58,437 nt of DNA from Pirellula staleyi DSM 6068 (GCA_945900945.1 CAMDKL010000013.1:1-58437), one strand, 5' to 3'; shown: positions 28,807-38,753, numbered from the stretch's first letter. Numbers and translations are program-made. Notes: generated from the letters alone by a model not told the origin.

Positions 28807-29413
28807 AGAATTGGATCTGGTTCGCAATAGCAAGGCGATAATCTTTGATTGCGATGGAACTTTGGTCGACTCGATGCCAGTCCATTTCGTAGCTTGGCAC
28901 GAGACTATGGAGCGTTATGGAATTTCTTTTCCGGAGGATCGATTCTACTCATTAGGGGGCGTTCCAACCGAACGAATCATCGAGATGCTTGCCAGCGAAC
29001 AAGGAATCACCCTCGATGCGGTTGCGGTGGCTAAGGAAAAGGAGCTGGCGTTTCTCGATAGGATCGATTTATTGGTTCCCATCGAAGCAGTCGTGGAGAT
29101 CGTTCGCCAAAATCGCGGCGTTAAACCGATCGCAGTGGCGAGCGGAGGCTTTCGCTCAATCATTCAGAAGCAGTTGCTGCGGATTGGGATGCACGACTGG
29201 TTCGACGCTGTCGTCACTGCGGAGGATACCACCAAACACAAACCGGAGCCGGACGTGTTTCTCGAGGCGGCCCGCCGGCTTGGAACTGCGGCCAAGCATT
29301 GTGTCGTGTTCGAAGATGCCGATCTTGGTGTCGAAGCCGCTCGACGAGCAGGAATGCATTGCATTGACGTTCGAACTTTTTTTTCGCCGCGCCGCATTCC
29401 ATTGGGAACGTGA
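28787..29413 (+). CDS. HAD family phosphatase, beta-phosphoglucomutase/YqaB-like
   Basis: About 208 residues from a GTG at 28787 (a TTG at 28796 or 28811 is also possible). The start overlaps the end of the CsrA-fusion gene by about 20 bases, so translation may be coupled. HAD motif I is FDCDGTLVDSMP, motif II is AVASGG, motif III is the Lys in KHKPEPDVF, and motif IV is VFEDADLGVEAARRAG. The cap domain is alpha-helical and the size fits subfamily IA enzymes such as beta-phosphoglucomutase or fructose-1-phosphatase. The substrate cannot be fixed from sequence. Confidence 0.85.
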   Translation: MNRLNPRELDLVRNSKAIIFDCDGTLVDSMPVHFVAWHETMERYGISFPEDRFYSLGGVPTERIIEMLASEQGITLDAVAVAKEKELAFLDRIDLLVPIEAVVEIVRQNRGVKPIAVASGGFRSIIQKQLLRIGMHDWFDAVVTAEDTTKHKPEPDVFLEAARRLGTAAKHCVVFEDADLGVEAARRAGMHCIDVRTFFSPRRIPLGT

Positions 29414-29419
29414 TTCCAA

Positions 29420-31789
29420 ATGATACGCTGGCGATGGGTTTGGTTCTCGATCAGTATTTTGTTGCTCATTGTAGCTTGGCCTGGCTCGCAACGACTTCGT
29501 TTCGACAGATCGCTGCATCGCATGTTTGCACCTAACGATCCGACTCGAACTGACTTTGAATTCTTGCAATCGAAGTTCGGGGTTTCCGATCTTGTGGTCT
29601 TTGCGTACCGCGACGAAAAACTATGGGTAAAAGACGGAACTGGATTAAAGCGGTTGCAACGCATTCGCGAACGAATCGAAGCTGTCCCAGGCGTGAGAAT
29701 TGCAATGGATTTGTCCAAGATCGATCAGATGCTGGGACAACTCGACCAACCGTTTGCCATCTTTGGCTCACTGCAAGGAGGAGGAACGAGGCATATACTA
29801 TTGGATGAGGACATTGCGATTGCCAATGAGTTCAAGGCGATCTTCGAGGGACAAACGCACAGCCGCCAAGGGACACTGGTCGCAATCGCTTGCCTTTTAA
29901 GTCACGCAAACCAAATCACCATTGCGAACAAGGAAACGCTTCTCAATCTTCGACGAATTGGAGACTCACTCGCAGACGAAGGATTGGAGAATGGAATGCT
30001 TGTTGGACAACCCGTTATGGTCGAGGAAGGATTCGATGAAATTGAACAAGACGGTAAAAGATTAAGTATTGTTTCTACCATAAGCCTCGCCTTGTTCATC
30101 CTAGTCGGATTTCGTTCGTTTCGTTGGGCGATCATCTCGATTGGCGTTGTGCAATGGTCTTTGATTGTGACAAGAGGTTTGTTGGAGTCGTTGGCATGGG
30201 ATTTAACCATGGTGTCATCCATGCTGGCATCCATTGTAACCGTGATCGGTGTCGCGACTACAATGCACTGGATGCTTGGGTACCAAAGGGCGATGAAGTC
30301 GCAAGCGAATCCTGAAGTAGCCTTGCAGGTTTCTATGCAGGGACTGTGGCGACCAATTGTCTGGGCCTGCATCACGGATGCGATTGGTTTTGCGTCGCTA
30401 GCCTTCGCAAAGGTTGGGCCAGTTCAAGACTACGGATGCATGATGGCGATCGCATCGCTGGTGGTTCTAGTCGGGATCTTTGTGTTGGTTCCAACGATGG
30501 CGTTACTGCCGCTTGCTCCCAAGCGATTCGCTAAATCTCTCGGAGTTTCGTATGAGCTGTTTCAAATCCCAGGTGATGAGCCTTTGAGACAGTGTTTCTT
30601 GTGGTTTTTGAAATGGGTAAACCGATGGCCGGTTGCAGTTGCATCCGCGGCGATGCTAATATTCATTTTTGCCGTGCTGGGTTCCCTGCGATTGAAGGTG
30701 GAAACCGACTTCATCAAAAATTTCAGATCGGACGCACCGCTCGTAGTAGCGTACCGCGCAGTTGAAAATGAACTGGGTGGCGCGGGTGTTTGGGACGTCA
30801 TCTTGCCCGCCCCAAAGTTTTTGTCACAAAGTTACCTGGACTTAGTGACGGCTTTGGAAGCAAAGCTCCTAACGCTTGAAGTGCCAGGCGTGATGCCGTT
30901 GCGGTTGACCAAGGTGATGAGTTTTGCGGATGCGGATCACGCCTCGCGTTCATCGCCGATACTAGTTCGATTGTCGATAGAGGCTAGGCTGATCGCAATG
31001 CGGCAAGTGATGGGCAGCTTTGTCGATACTCTCATTACGAGACCTGTCGATGAACAACGCTTTTTGAGAATCATGCTGCGGTCGCGTGAGCAAGCGGAGG
31101 CAGCCCAAAAAGAACAGCTTATCGCGGATGTAAGACGGACGGTAGAGGCGGCGATTCGATGTGAGGAATGGATGGCGCTTTTTGGGAGTAGGGTTGCCGC
31201 AGGTCCCTCTCGAAAATCGGGATCTACTTTGCAAATAGAACCAATTGGGTCGAAAGCGGTGGTGTCTGGGTACTACGTGCTGCTATCGCAATTGGTCTCA
31301 AGTGTGGTGGCCGATCAATGGCGATGCTTTGCGGTTGCGACGATTGGAATTTGGATCGCCATGGCGTTAGCGCTTCGAAGTCCATGGATGGCATTGCTAA
31401 CGATCTTGCCAAACGCCCTACCTAGTTTCTGCATTCTTGGTTGGATGGGGTGGACTGGAATGCCAGTTAATTTGGGTGCAGCGATGATTGCAGCTGTCTC
31501 GATGGGGTTAAGCGTTGACTCATCGCTTCACTATTTGATTCGCTTTCAATGCCTAAGGCGAGATGGACAAAGTTTTCAAGCGGCTTTGATTGCATCCCAG
31601 TCGGAGATCGGGATGGCGATTCTGCTTTCTACCTTTGCTCTGGTCCTTGGTTTCGGTTCGTTAGCAACGAGCAACTTTCTACCGACGGTCGTGTTCGGCA
31701 TCACCGCGTCGATTAGTATGATGGGAGGATTGCTAGGCAATCTGGTTGTTTTACCAGCTTTACTTAGTCTTAGAAAATCAACTGGTTGA
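29420..31789 (+). CDS. MMPL/RND superfamily exporter
   Basis: A 789-residue polytopic membrane protein with two repeats, each a soluble porter-like domain followed by about five transmembrane segments, twelve in total, as expected of the RND/MMPL family. First half: TM1 (FSISILLLIVAWPG), soluble domain with FAPNDPTRTDFEFLQSKFG, then TMs with IVSTISLALFILVGF. Second half begins near WPVAVASAAMLIFIFAVLG, with VETDFIKNFRSDAPLVVAYRAVENELGG and a final TM bundle including GLSVDSSLHYLIRFQ. It lies 6 bases after the HAD gene. The substrate (lipid, hopanoid or drug) is unknown. No adaptor protein is adjacent. Confidence 0.85.
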   Translation: MIRWRWVWFSISILLLIVAWPGSQRLRFDRSLHRMFAPNDPTRTDFEFLQSKFGVSDLVVFAYRDEKLWVKDGTGLKRLQRIRERIEAVPGVRIAMDLSKIDQMLGQLDQPFAIFGSLQGGGTRHILLDEDIAIANEFKAIFEGQTHSRQGTLVAIACLLSHANQITIANKETLLNLRRIGDSLADEGLENGMLVGQPVMVEEGFDEIEQDGKRLSIVSTISLALFILVGFRSFRWAIISIGVVQWSLIVTRGLLESLAWDLTMVSSMLASIVTVIGVATTMHWMLGYQRAMKSQANPEVALQVSMQGLWRPIVWACITDAIGFASLAFAKVGPVQDYGCMMAIASLVVLVGIFVLVPTMALLPLAPKRFAKSLGVSYELFQIPGDEPLRQCFLWFLKWVNRWPVAVASAAMLIFIFAVLGSLRLKVETDFIKNFRSDAPLVVAYRAVENELGGAGVWDVILPAPKFLSQSYLDLVTALEAKLLTLEVPGVMPLRLTKVMSFADADHASRSSPILVRLSIEARLIAMRQVMGSFVDTLITRPVDEQRFLRIMLRSREQAEAAQKEQLIADVRRTVEAAIRCEEWMALFGSRVAAGPSRKSGSTLQIEPIGSKAVVSGYYVLLSQLVSSVVADQWRCFAVATIGIWIAMALALRSPWMALLTILPNALPSFCILGWMGWTGMPVNLGAAMIAAVSMGLSVDSSLHYLIRFQCLRRDGQSFQAALIASQSEIGMAILLSTFALVLGFGSLATSNFLPTVVFGITASISMMGGLLGNLVVLPALLSLRKSTG

Positions 31790-31933
31790 AACTCCTTGCA
31801 CCCGCCCGTCATTGGTCGGTTTTCAACATTCCAGGTGCCTATTCTCATAATCCCTGTCCCTAGATGGCATCATTCACTATGATCCTGATCTGAGATTAGA
31901 CTACCAGAAAAATTTCCTACACGAAAACGACGC

Positions 31934-33730
31934 ATGAAACATATTCGGAACTTTTGTATTATTGCCCATATTGATCATGGCAAGTCTACTTTGGCCGATC
32001 GGTTGATTCAGGCGTGTGGTGGCGTGACACAACGTGAGTTCCACGACCAAATGCTCGATTCGATGGATATCGAGCGTGAACGGGGAATCACTATCAAGAG
32101 CAATTCTATCACGCTTTCTTATCGCGCCGCAGACGGTCAAGACTATCTACTGAATCTCATCGATACTCCTGGCCATGTTGATTTTTCACACGAAGTACGG
32201 CGTTCCCTGATGGCGTGTGACGGAGCGCTAATCGTTATCGATGCATCGCAGGGGGTCGAGGCGCAAACGGTTGCCAACCTTTATCTTGCACTGGAATATA
32301 ATCTGACCCTTCTGCCGGTGATCAATAAGATCGATCTTCCGGCCGCAGACGTTGAGAAAGTGCGAGAGGAAATTGACGCCGATTTGGGACTAGATCCGTT
32401 TGCCGCGATCCCTGTTTCCGCGAAGACTGGCATTGGCATTGAAGACGTCCTGGCGGGCATCGTTGAGAAACTTCCATGTCCTCAGGGTGACCCCAGCGCG
32501 CCTCTAAAAGCACTGGTCTTCGACGCACACTTTGATACGTATCGAGGTGTGATTCTCCAAGTGCGTGTGATGGAAGGCACGCTGAAGACGGGCGATACCA
32601 TCCATTTTATGCACGCGGGTCGCGACTACAAAGTGGACGAGTTGGGCTACAACCAGCTAAAACTCACTCCTCAAAAGCAACTAAGCGTCGGCGAAGTCGG
32701 CTATATCGTCGCGGGCGTCAAAAGTGTCCAAGACATTGAAATTGGTGATACACTCACGCTTTTTAATCGCCAAGCCGAAGCACCCATACCTGGCTACAAG
32801 AAAGCCAAGCAAGTTGTTTTTTCGTCCATCTATCCGATGAGCACCGACGAATACCAAGACCTCACGAAGGCTCTTGAAAAGTTGGCAATCAATGACGCGG
32901 CGCTTACGTTCGAGAAGGATAGTTCAGCAGCACTCGGCTTCGGATTTCGATGTGGGTTCCTCGGTCTACTGCACTTAGACGTAATTCAGGAGCGACTGCA
33001 GCGAGAGTTTGACCTCGGACTAGTCATCTCGGCCCCGTCGGTAAAGTACAAACTGGTTTTAAGAAACGGCACGACGATCGATGTTGACAACCCGAGCTAT
33101 TGGCCCGATCCTATGTCAATTGATTCGACGACTGAGCCCTATATCAAAGCATCGATCCTCATCCCAGAGGAGTACGTTGGGCCTGTCATGGAATTGTGCC
33201 GAGAGCACCGCTCCGACTCTCAGACAATGAACTATCTCTCCGCAGGCCGGGTGGAAGTGACAAGCGAGATGCCGCTCGGAGAAGTGCTTTTCGACTTTTA
33301 CGGTAAGCTAAAGATGATCACTCGAGGTTACGGGTCGTTTGACTATGAGCCCATCGAATATCGAGCTACCGACGTAGTGAAAGTCGATATCTTAGTCAAC
33401 AAGGAGCCCATCGATGCACTATCCTACCTAGTACATCGAGACAAGTCGCGAACTCGGGCTCTGCACTATTGCGAACAGCTTGCAGAAGCGATTCCACGCC
33501 ACCAATTCAAAATCCCAATTCAGGGAGCGATTGGTGGCGAAATTATTGCGAGAGCGACAATCCAACCTTACCGAAAGGATGTGACGGCTAAGCTTTATGG
33601 TGGCGACGTGACTCGAAAGAACAAGCTCCTCGATAAACAGAAGAAGGGTAAAGCGAAAATGAAGCAGTTCGGCAGCGTTAATATCCCACAAAAAGCATTC
33701 ATCTCGGTGCTTCGCTCTGACAACGACTAG
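31934..33730 (+). CDS. lepA: Elongation factor 4 (LepA)
   Basis: A 598-residue translational GTPase that binds stalled ribosomes and can catalyse back-translocation. G1 AHIDHGKST is near residue 11, G2 RGITIKS, G3 DTPGHVDF and G4 NKIDLP are all present. The EF-G-like domains follow, and the C-terminus has the LepA-specific QKKGKAKMKQFGSVNIPQKAFISVL ending. The length is typical for the family. It is not obviously in an operon with its neighbours, with about 140 bases before and 250 bases after it. Confidence 0.97.
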   Translation: MKHIRNFCIIAHIDHGKSTLADRLIQACGGVTQREFHDQMLDSMDIERERGITIKSNSITLSYRAADGQDYLLNLIDTPGHVDFSHEVRRSLMACDGALIVIDASQGVEAQTVANLYLALEYNLTLLPVINKIDLPAADVEKVREEIDADLGLDPFAAIPVSAKTGIGIEDVLAGIVEKLPCPQGDPSAPLKALVFDAHFDTYRGVILQVRVMEGTLKTGDTIHFMHAGRDYKVDELGYNQLKLTPQKQLSVGEVGYIVAGVKSVQDIEIGDTLTLFNRQAEAPIPGYKKAKQVVFSSIYPMSTDEYQDLTKALEKLAINDAALTFEKDSSAALGFGFRCGFLGLLHLDVIQERLQREFDLGLVISAPSVKYKLVLRNGTTIDVDNPSYWPDPMSIDSTTEPYIKASILIPEEYVGPVMELCREHRSDSQTMNYLSAGRVEVTSEMPLGEVLFDFYGKLKMITRGYGSFDYEPIEYRATDVVKVDILVNKEPIDALSYLVHRDKSRTRALHYCEQLAEAIPRHQFKIPIQGAIGGEIIARATIQPYRKDVTAKLYGGDVTRKNKLLDKQKKGKAKMKQFGSVNIPQKAFISVLRSDND

Positions 33731-33865
33731 CCGCCTATATCCCAATCCTATTTTTCCTGCGATTTTAGTCACCTGCGGCTTGCGCGGGGGTGTTAAAAAT
33801 TCGGGTTTGGCATGACTTTTCGATAAGTTGTTTCTGTTCTCAGTATTGTCTTGCCCCCAGTTGGC

Positions 33866-33885
33866 TTCACCAAGCGGCACGAGGC
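33866..33885. repeat. 20-bp repeat, copy 1
   Basis: The sequence ttcaccaagcggcacgaggc occurs here on the plus strand and again exactly, in the opposite orientation, at 44488-44507. Both copies are intergenic. Flanks differ. Confidence 0.8.
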
Positions 33886-33982
33886 TGAAGTTTCCGGGAA
33901 TAATTGCCGTTTTGGTTAAGAGTCGATGATATTTCGCAAAGTCTTACCCCGCAGAACGATTATGCGTTAGAAAGGGAGCCCA

Positions 33983-36508
33983 ATGAAACTTGTCCAAAAA
34001 CCCGTACCACCAAGCACTCATCCTATGCAACAAGGTAAGTTTAGTTTGCGAGCTCTAGTTCTTCTATTGAATCTTAGCTCGTCGATAGCAATATTTCCGC
34101 AAGCTGTCGCTCTTTCCCAGGAGGCGATTGGCAAGAAAAGTCCAGTCCTGCTTCCAGGACTGCAAAGCAACGGGCAGACTTTGCTACCGAACGGTTGGTC
34201 CTTGCGGCCTGCTGGGCAGCAAATAGACCTAGGTGATTTCCCGAGTCGAATGGAGCTATCACCGGATGGCAAGTTTGCTGCGATCCTTCATTCCGGCTGG
34301 GGTACGCACGAAATTCGAATCGTTGCGATTGCGGAAAAGAAAATGACGTCTTCGGTTGTCGTCGATCAAATATTTCAGGGGCTTCGATTCAGCGAGGATG
34401 GCAGCAAACTCTACGTTAGCGGAGCCGAGGACGAGTGCGTCTATGTTTATCTACATCAGGCTGGCTACCTGACACTGGATCGCAAAGTTCAAATTGTTGA
34501 CCCAAAACAAAAATTTGTTGTTTCCGCATTGGCTGGATTGGAAAGCGGCAACAGGCTGTTAGTTTGCGGTATGCTCGCTGACCAACTCGCAGTCATGGAT
34601 GTTGACGCATCGACGAAGTTAGCCACGGTTCAATTTCCTGCGGGTAGTTTCCCGTTCGAAGTGGTTGTCGCACCTGATAAAAAGCGAGCTATGGTTAGTC
34701 TTTGGGGGAAGTCTTCGGTCGCGGTCGTCGACCTGGATTCGATGACGTTGGCAGGGCAATGGTCTGTTCGAAGCCATCCCACCGAAATGCTCTTTCTCGA
34801 CAATGGTAAACACCTGTTGGTAGGATGCTCCGACGACAATTCGGTCGTGCTACTTGAAACGGAAAATGGCACTTCGAAAGAGATTATTCACACATCACTC
34901 TTCGCTACCAAAAGGAATGGAAGTACGCCCAATAGCCTATCCGTTTCTCCAGATCAAAACGTGTTGGTCGTGGCTAATGCGGACAATAACAACATTGCGA
35001 TGTTTGATATTCGCGAGCGAGGAAAATCAAAGTCGCTTGGGTTTATCCCAGTCGGTTGGTATCCTACCAGTGTTCGATTTGCTGACCAGGGCCAAAAGAT
35101 TTTGGTCACCAATGGCAAAGGGCTTGCATCGCGTGACAATGCAAAAGGCCCGAATCCGCTTCGCGAACCACCCGCGTCGATTCGTGAATACATTGGAGGG
35201 TTGTTCAAAGGAACGCTCAGCATTATTCCGTCCCCTTCGCCCGCACAAATGATCAAATGGACTAAGGATGCTTACGCTGGTTCACCGTTACGCAATGACG
35301 AACAACCTAACTTGCAAGCTCTTGCCACGGACTCGATCATTCCGTCTCGCGTGGGAGAACCATGCCCGATTAAACACTGCTTCTACATTATCAAGGAGAA
35401 TCGAACGTACGACCAAGTCTTTGGGGACATCAAGCAGGGCAATGGCGACCCAAATCTATGCATCTTTCCGGAATCGGTTACCCCGAATCATCATGCGCTC
35501 GTAAAGGAGTTTGTGCTCCTCGATAATTTTTATGTCGAAAGCGAAGTGAGTGCGGATGGTCATGAATGGTCCATGGCAGCCTACGCAACCGATTTCGTGG
35601 AGCGAGTTTGGCCGCTCAACTATCGGGGAGGCAAGGGAAAGATCGCGTACACATCGGAAGGGGGCTACGAAATTGCATTTCCATCAAGCGGCTATATCTG
35701 GGACAAATGCAAAAAATCGAATGTTAGCTACTACAGCTTTGGTGAATTCATTCAGAATGGCGCCAAGGGCATGCCGGCAAAAGCACGCGTTGCGGCTCTC
35801 GAGGGACACTTCGATCCTCTCTATCGATCCTATGATTTGGATTTCATGGATGTTGATCGCGCCAAAAGGTTTGCGGAAAAGTTGCTCGAGTTCGAACGGT
35901 ATGGGAATTTGCCACAATTCATCGTGCTCCGACTTCCCAATGACCATACCGTGGGAACGAAAGTCGGCAAGAAAACGCCGACTGCCATGGTTGCAGACAA
36001 CGATTTAGCCCTTGGGCAAATCGTTGAAACTATTTCCAAAAGCAAGTACTGGTCCGAATCAGCCATTTTCGTAGTCGAGGACGATGCTCAAAACGGATCC
36101 GATCACGTGGATGCCCATCGCACGGTTGCTTTGGCGATCAGCCCATACGTTCGAAGGGGGACCGTTGACTCAACGCTTTATTCGACTTCAAGCATGCTAC
36201 GCTCCATGGAATTGATTTTGGGGTTGGAGCCAATGACGCAATTCGATGCCGCTGCCAACCCCATGTACAAGTCCTTTGGTAAGTCCCGTCAAATGAGCTC
36301 CTACAACCACTTGCCGGCCCAAGTGGATCTCAATGCCACGAACTCTGCGCTCGCATGGGGATCGCATGAATCCGAAAAAATGAACTTCGCCGTGGAGGAC
36401 GCTGCTGACGATCTGTTGCTCGGAGACATTGTCTGGCGAAGTGTTCGCGGGGCAGGCTCACCGATGCCACCGCCCGTTCGTGCAGCATTTGTCTTTGAAG
36501 GAAAATGA
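33983..36508 (+). CDS. YncE-type beta-propeller fused to alkaline-phosphatase-family phosphoesterase
   Basis: An 841-residue secreted protein with a clear ribosome-binding GGGAG ahead of ATG 33983. An N-terminal signal (ALVLLLNLSSSIAIFPQAVA) is followed by a YVTN/YncE-like seven-bladed propeller (about 70-430, with repeats such as LSPDGKFAAI, FSEDGSKLYVSG and SPDQNVLVVAN). A phosphoesterase/phospholipase C-type domain (about 450-790) follows, with ENRTYDQVFGD, EVSADGHEWSMAAYATDF, LPNDHTVGT and EDDAQNGSDHVDAHRT supplying metal-binding Asp/His residues. The pairing is common in planctomycetes and acidobacteria. The substrate is unknown. Its stop codon directly abuts a MITE-like element. Confidence 0.85.
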   Translation: MKLVQKPVPPSTHPMQQGKFSLRALVLLLNLSSSIAIFPQAVALSQEAIGKKSPVLLPGLQSNGQTLLPNGWSLRPAGQQIDLGDFPSRMELSPDGKFAAILHSGWGTHEIRIVAIAEKKMTSSVVVDQIFQGLRFSEDGSKLYVSGAEDECVYVYLHQAGYLTLDRKVQIVDPKQKFVVSALAGLESGNRLLVCGMLADQLAVMDVDASTKLATVQFPAGSFPFEVVVAPDKKRAMVSLWGKSSVAVVDLDSMTLAGQWSVRSHPTEMLFLDNGKHLLVGCSDDNSVVLLETENGTSKEIIHTSLFATKRNGSTPNSLSVSPDQNVLVVANADNNNIAMFDIRERGKSKSLGFIPVGWYPTSVRFADQGQKILVTNGKGLASRDNAKGPNPLREPPASIREYIGGLFKGTLSIIPSPSPAQMIKWTKDAYAGSPLRNDEQPNLQALATDSIIPSRVGEPCPIKHCFYIIKENRTYDQVFGDIKQGNGDPNLCIFPESVTPNHHALVKEFVLLDNFYVESEVSADGHEWSMAAYATDFVERVWPLNYRGGKGKIAYTSEGGYEIAFPSSGYIWDKCKKSNVSYYSFGEFIQNGAKGMPAKARVAALEGHFDPLYRSYDLDFMDVDRAKRFAEKLLEFERYGNLPQFIVLRLPNDHTVGTKVGKKTPTAMVADNDLALGQIVETISKSKYWSESAIFVVEDDAQNGSDHVDAHRTVALAISPYVRRGTVDSTLYSTSSMLRSMELILGLEPMTQFDAAANPMYKSFGKSRQMSSYNHLPAQVDLNATNSALAWGSHESEKMNFAVEDAADDLLLGDIVWRSVRGAGSPMPPPVRAAFVFEGK

Positions 36509-36824
36509 AAAGGTGTCCGGTACCAATACCAATGCATATACTCACCTAATTATGTTGCTGCTCGGGATCGATGGTCGATGTCATCTAGCCAAACAGCCAA
36601 GAGAACGCACCGACCAAGGTACGTTGGGAACCCGGAAAATTCCCGAACGGGCAACCTCGTTGACTGGCCGATACATGCAGAGGCGATGGTTGGTAGTGAT
36701 TAGTTGAATGCCTTAAGTTCGCCGCCCTCTGAGCGAACAGGAGCGATGAGACCAACGAGCCAGTGTCGCCTAAATCACCTGATTATCCCCTTTGCAATTG
36801 ACAGGAACGGTACCGGACACCTTT
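36509..36824. mobile_element. MITE-like element with 16-bp terminal inverted repeats
   Basis: A 316-bp segment bounded by AAAGGTGTCCGGTACC (36509-36524) and its exact inverse GGTACCGGACACCTTT (36809-36824). It starts right after the stop codon of the phosphoesterase gene. It has no intact transposase gene. An open frame across it is not recognisable. Terminal sequences of this kind are reminiscent of short elements mobilised by Y1-type transposases elsewhere, which is inference. No target-site duplication is visible. Confidence 0.75.
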
Positions 36825-36875
36825 CCTACTCTCAGGACTTGGTTTGGAATATTAAAGGAGATTTTTGCTGAACCA

Positions 36876-36905
36876 TTGACAAGGCTCAGTCGTAATCGCT
36901 ACTAT
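36876..36905 (+). promoter_or_regulatory. Probable sigma70 promoter of the DUF1559 gene
   Basis: TTGACA (36876-36881), 18 bases, then TACTAT (36900-36905), 95 bases ahead of the ATG at 37000. TTGACAA and TTGTCAA (36905-36911) flank it as a 7-bp inverted repeat and could be an operator. Confidence 0.5.
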
Positions 36906-36999
36906 TGTCAAAAGCAATTCAATTGCATTTGCCACTTAACGGCTTATGCGATTGGGCGCGGTTTCTGATTCATTTATCCAATTCCCCTCGGTTCAAACC

Positions 37000-37914
37000 A
37001 TGAAAATTAACTCGTATCGACCTTCAATCCGGGTCCGTACTGGCTTTACGCTTGTCGAACTCCTCGTTGTAATCGCTATTATCGGAATTCTTGTTGGATT
37101 GCTATTGCCGGCGGTCCAAGCCGCTCGCGAGGCGGCGAGGCGGGCTCAGTGCATGAACAACGTTCGGCAGCTCGGGCTGGCTGTTACGAACTACGAATCA
37201 GCCTACCAGCGATTTCCCAGCGGTTGGGTCGATTGGAGGCAGTCGACCAAGCCGGGCTGGAGCGTTAGCCAAGCGGTGCTTCCCTACATGGAGCAAACTA
37301 ATATTTCAAACCGATTGGATACGAATTTCCCGATCGATGCCAGCGTGAATGTGCCCTACTTACAGACTGTCATCCCATCGTTCCTTTGTCCTTCCGATCC
37401 TGGTTTGTCCATCTTTGAATTGGGTGCGGACACCGGAGTCGATGAAGATGCGGAAGAGGGGCGTCCAGGGCACAACATTGATCTTGGGCCGAAGCTTTTT
37501 CGAATCGCTAAGTCGAACTACGTGGGTGTTTTTGGTACTTTAGAGATAGATGACGTCCCCTATAGAGGAGACGGTGTATTTTTCGGAAATTCGAACATCA
37601 GGTTGCGAGATATGGTTGATGGAGTCAGCAACACCATAATCTTTGGAGAAAGGGGTAGTAAGTTGGGCGGCTCTTTATGGCACGGCTATATTTCTGGTGC
37701 CGCAGCTGCGTCCGCTCGATTCTTGGGTTCCACTGACCATATTCCCAATAGTCCTGTTGGTCATTTCGATGACTTCTCGAGCTACCACACTGGCGGTACG
37801 CACTTTATCTTTGGAGACTGCTCGACTAAATTGATCTCCAATAACATTGACTTGGGAATTTACCAATCGCTTGCGACGCGAGCTGGTGGGGAGATTCCCA
37901 AATCGATTGAGTAG
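37000..37914 (+). CDS. DUF1559 domain-containing protein with prepilin-type N-terminus
   Basis: About 304 residues from ATG 37000. A start at 36946 would add 18 residues lacking family features. The N-terminus has the type IV prepilin cleavage and methylation motif GFTLVELLVVIAIIGILVGLLLPAVQAA, so it is processed by a prepilin peptidase and displayed outside the cytoplasm. The next stretch (REAARRAQCMNNVRQLGLAVTNYESAYQRFPSGW) and the C-terminal segment with HFIFGDCSTKLISNNIDLGIYQSLATRAGGE are the DUF1559 hallmarks. Family function is unknown. These proteins are hugely expanded in planctomycetes. The stop overlaps the start region of the downstream isomerase gene. Confidence 0.9.
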   Translation: MKINSYRPSIRVRTGFTLVELLVVIAIIGILVGLLLPAVQAAREAARRAQCMNNVRQLGLAVTNYESAYQRFPSGWVDWRQSTKPGWSVSQAVLPYMEQTNISNRLDTNFPIDASVNVPYLQTVIPSFLCPSDPGLSIFELGADTGVDEDAEEGRPGHNIDLGPKLFRIAKSNYVGVFGTLEIDDVPYRGDGVFFGNSNIRLRDMVDGVSNTIIFGERGSKLGGSLWHGYISGAAAASARFLGSTDHIPNSPVGHFDDFSSYHTGGTHFIFGDCSTKLISNNIDLGIYQSLATRAGGEIPKSIE

Positions 37915-37940
37915 TGATTCCCAACGAAAACGGAGCCTTG

Positions 37941-38753
37941 ATGAAATTCGCGATTTGTAACGAAACGTTTGGCGATTGGCCAATCGAACAGGGATTTGAG
38001 GTGACTCGCAAATTTGGTTACACCGGTCTCGAAGTTGCCCCGTTTACCTTAGCGAAAAGTGTCTACGACATATCCGAATCGCAGCGTTCGGAATATCGCA
38101 AATGCGCAGTTGAACACGGGCTGGAAATCATCGGCTTGCATTGGCTTCTCGCTAAGACATCGGGCTACCATCTGACCACAGAGGATCTAAGTATTCGGTC
38201 AAAAACCAGCGACTACTTGTGTGCTCTCACTCAGCTGTGCAGTGACCTCGGCGGTAAATTCATGGTTTTGGGATCGCCATTGCAACGCAATTTCCCAGCG
38301 TCCATGACTCATGAAGAGGCGATGGCCAATGCGGCCGATTTGTTGGCGACCGTCGTTCCAAGCTTGGTTCGCTATGGCATTCGCATCGCTATTGAACCAT
38401 TGGGACCTCAAGAAGGGAATTTTCTAAATCATGCGTTTCAAGCGAGAAAATTGATTGACATGATCGGAAGTCCACAAATTCAGCTACATCTCGACGTCAA
38501 GGCGATGAGCAGTGAAGAAGAGGCAATCGAAACAATCATCCGTAAGAACGCCGATATATTCATGCATTTTCATGCAAACGACCCTAACTTGCTTGGGCCA
38601 GGGATGGGCGACGTCGATCAAAGGCCGATTTTCGCCGCATTAAAGGAAATTGGATACGCAGGTTGGGTCAGCGTGGAGGTATTTGACTATTCACCGGGGG
38701 TCGAGACGATACTCAGAGAGAGCATGGCTAATATGCTTGCTGCCATTGGTTAA
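37941..38753 (+). CDS. Sugar phosphate isomerase/epimerase, TIM-barrel
   Basis: A protein of about 270 residues from ATG 37941, preceded by GGAG five bases ahead (a GTG at 37914 is possible). It has the AP-endonuclease-2-type barrel: FGDWPIEQGFEVTRKFGYTGLEVAPF, IGLHWLLAKTSGYHL, IAIEPLGPQEGNFLNHAFQA, IQLHLDVKAMS, FMHFHANDPNLLGPGMGDVDQRPIF and GWVSVEVFDYSPG provide the metal-binding Glu, Asp, His and Glu residues. No export signal. The substrate cannot be decided from sequence. It follows the DUF1559 gene closely on the same strand. Confidence 0.85.
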   Translation: MKFAICNETFGDWPIEQGFEVTRKFGYTGLEVAPFTLAKSVYDISESQRSEYRKCAVEHGLEIIGLHWLLAKTSGYHLTTEDLSIRSKTSDYLCALTQLCSDLGGKFMVLGSPLQRNFPASMTHEEAMANAADLLATVVPSLVRYGIRIAIEPLGPQEGNFLNHAFQARKLIDMIGSPQIQLHLDVKAMSSEEEAIETIIRKNADIFMHFHANDPNLLGPGMGDVDQRPIFAALKEIGYAGWVSVEVFDYSPGVETILRESMANMLAAIG

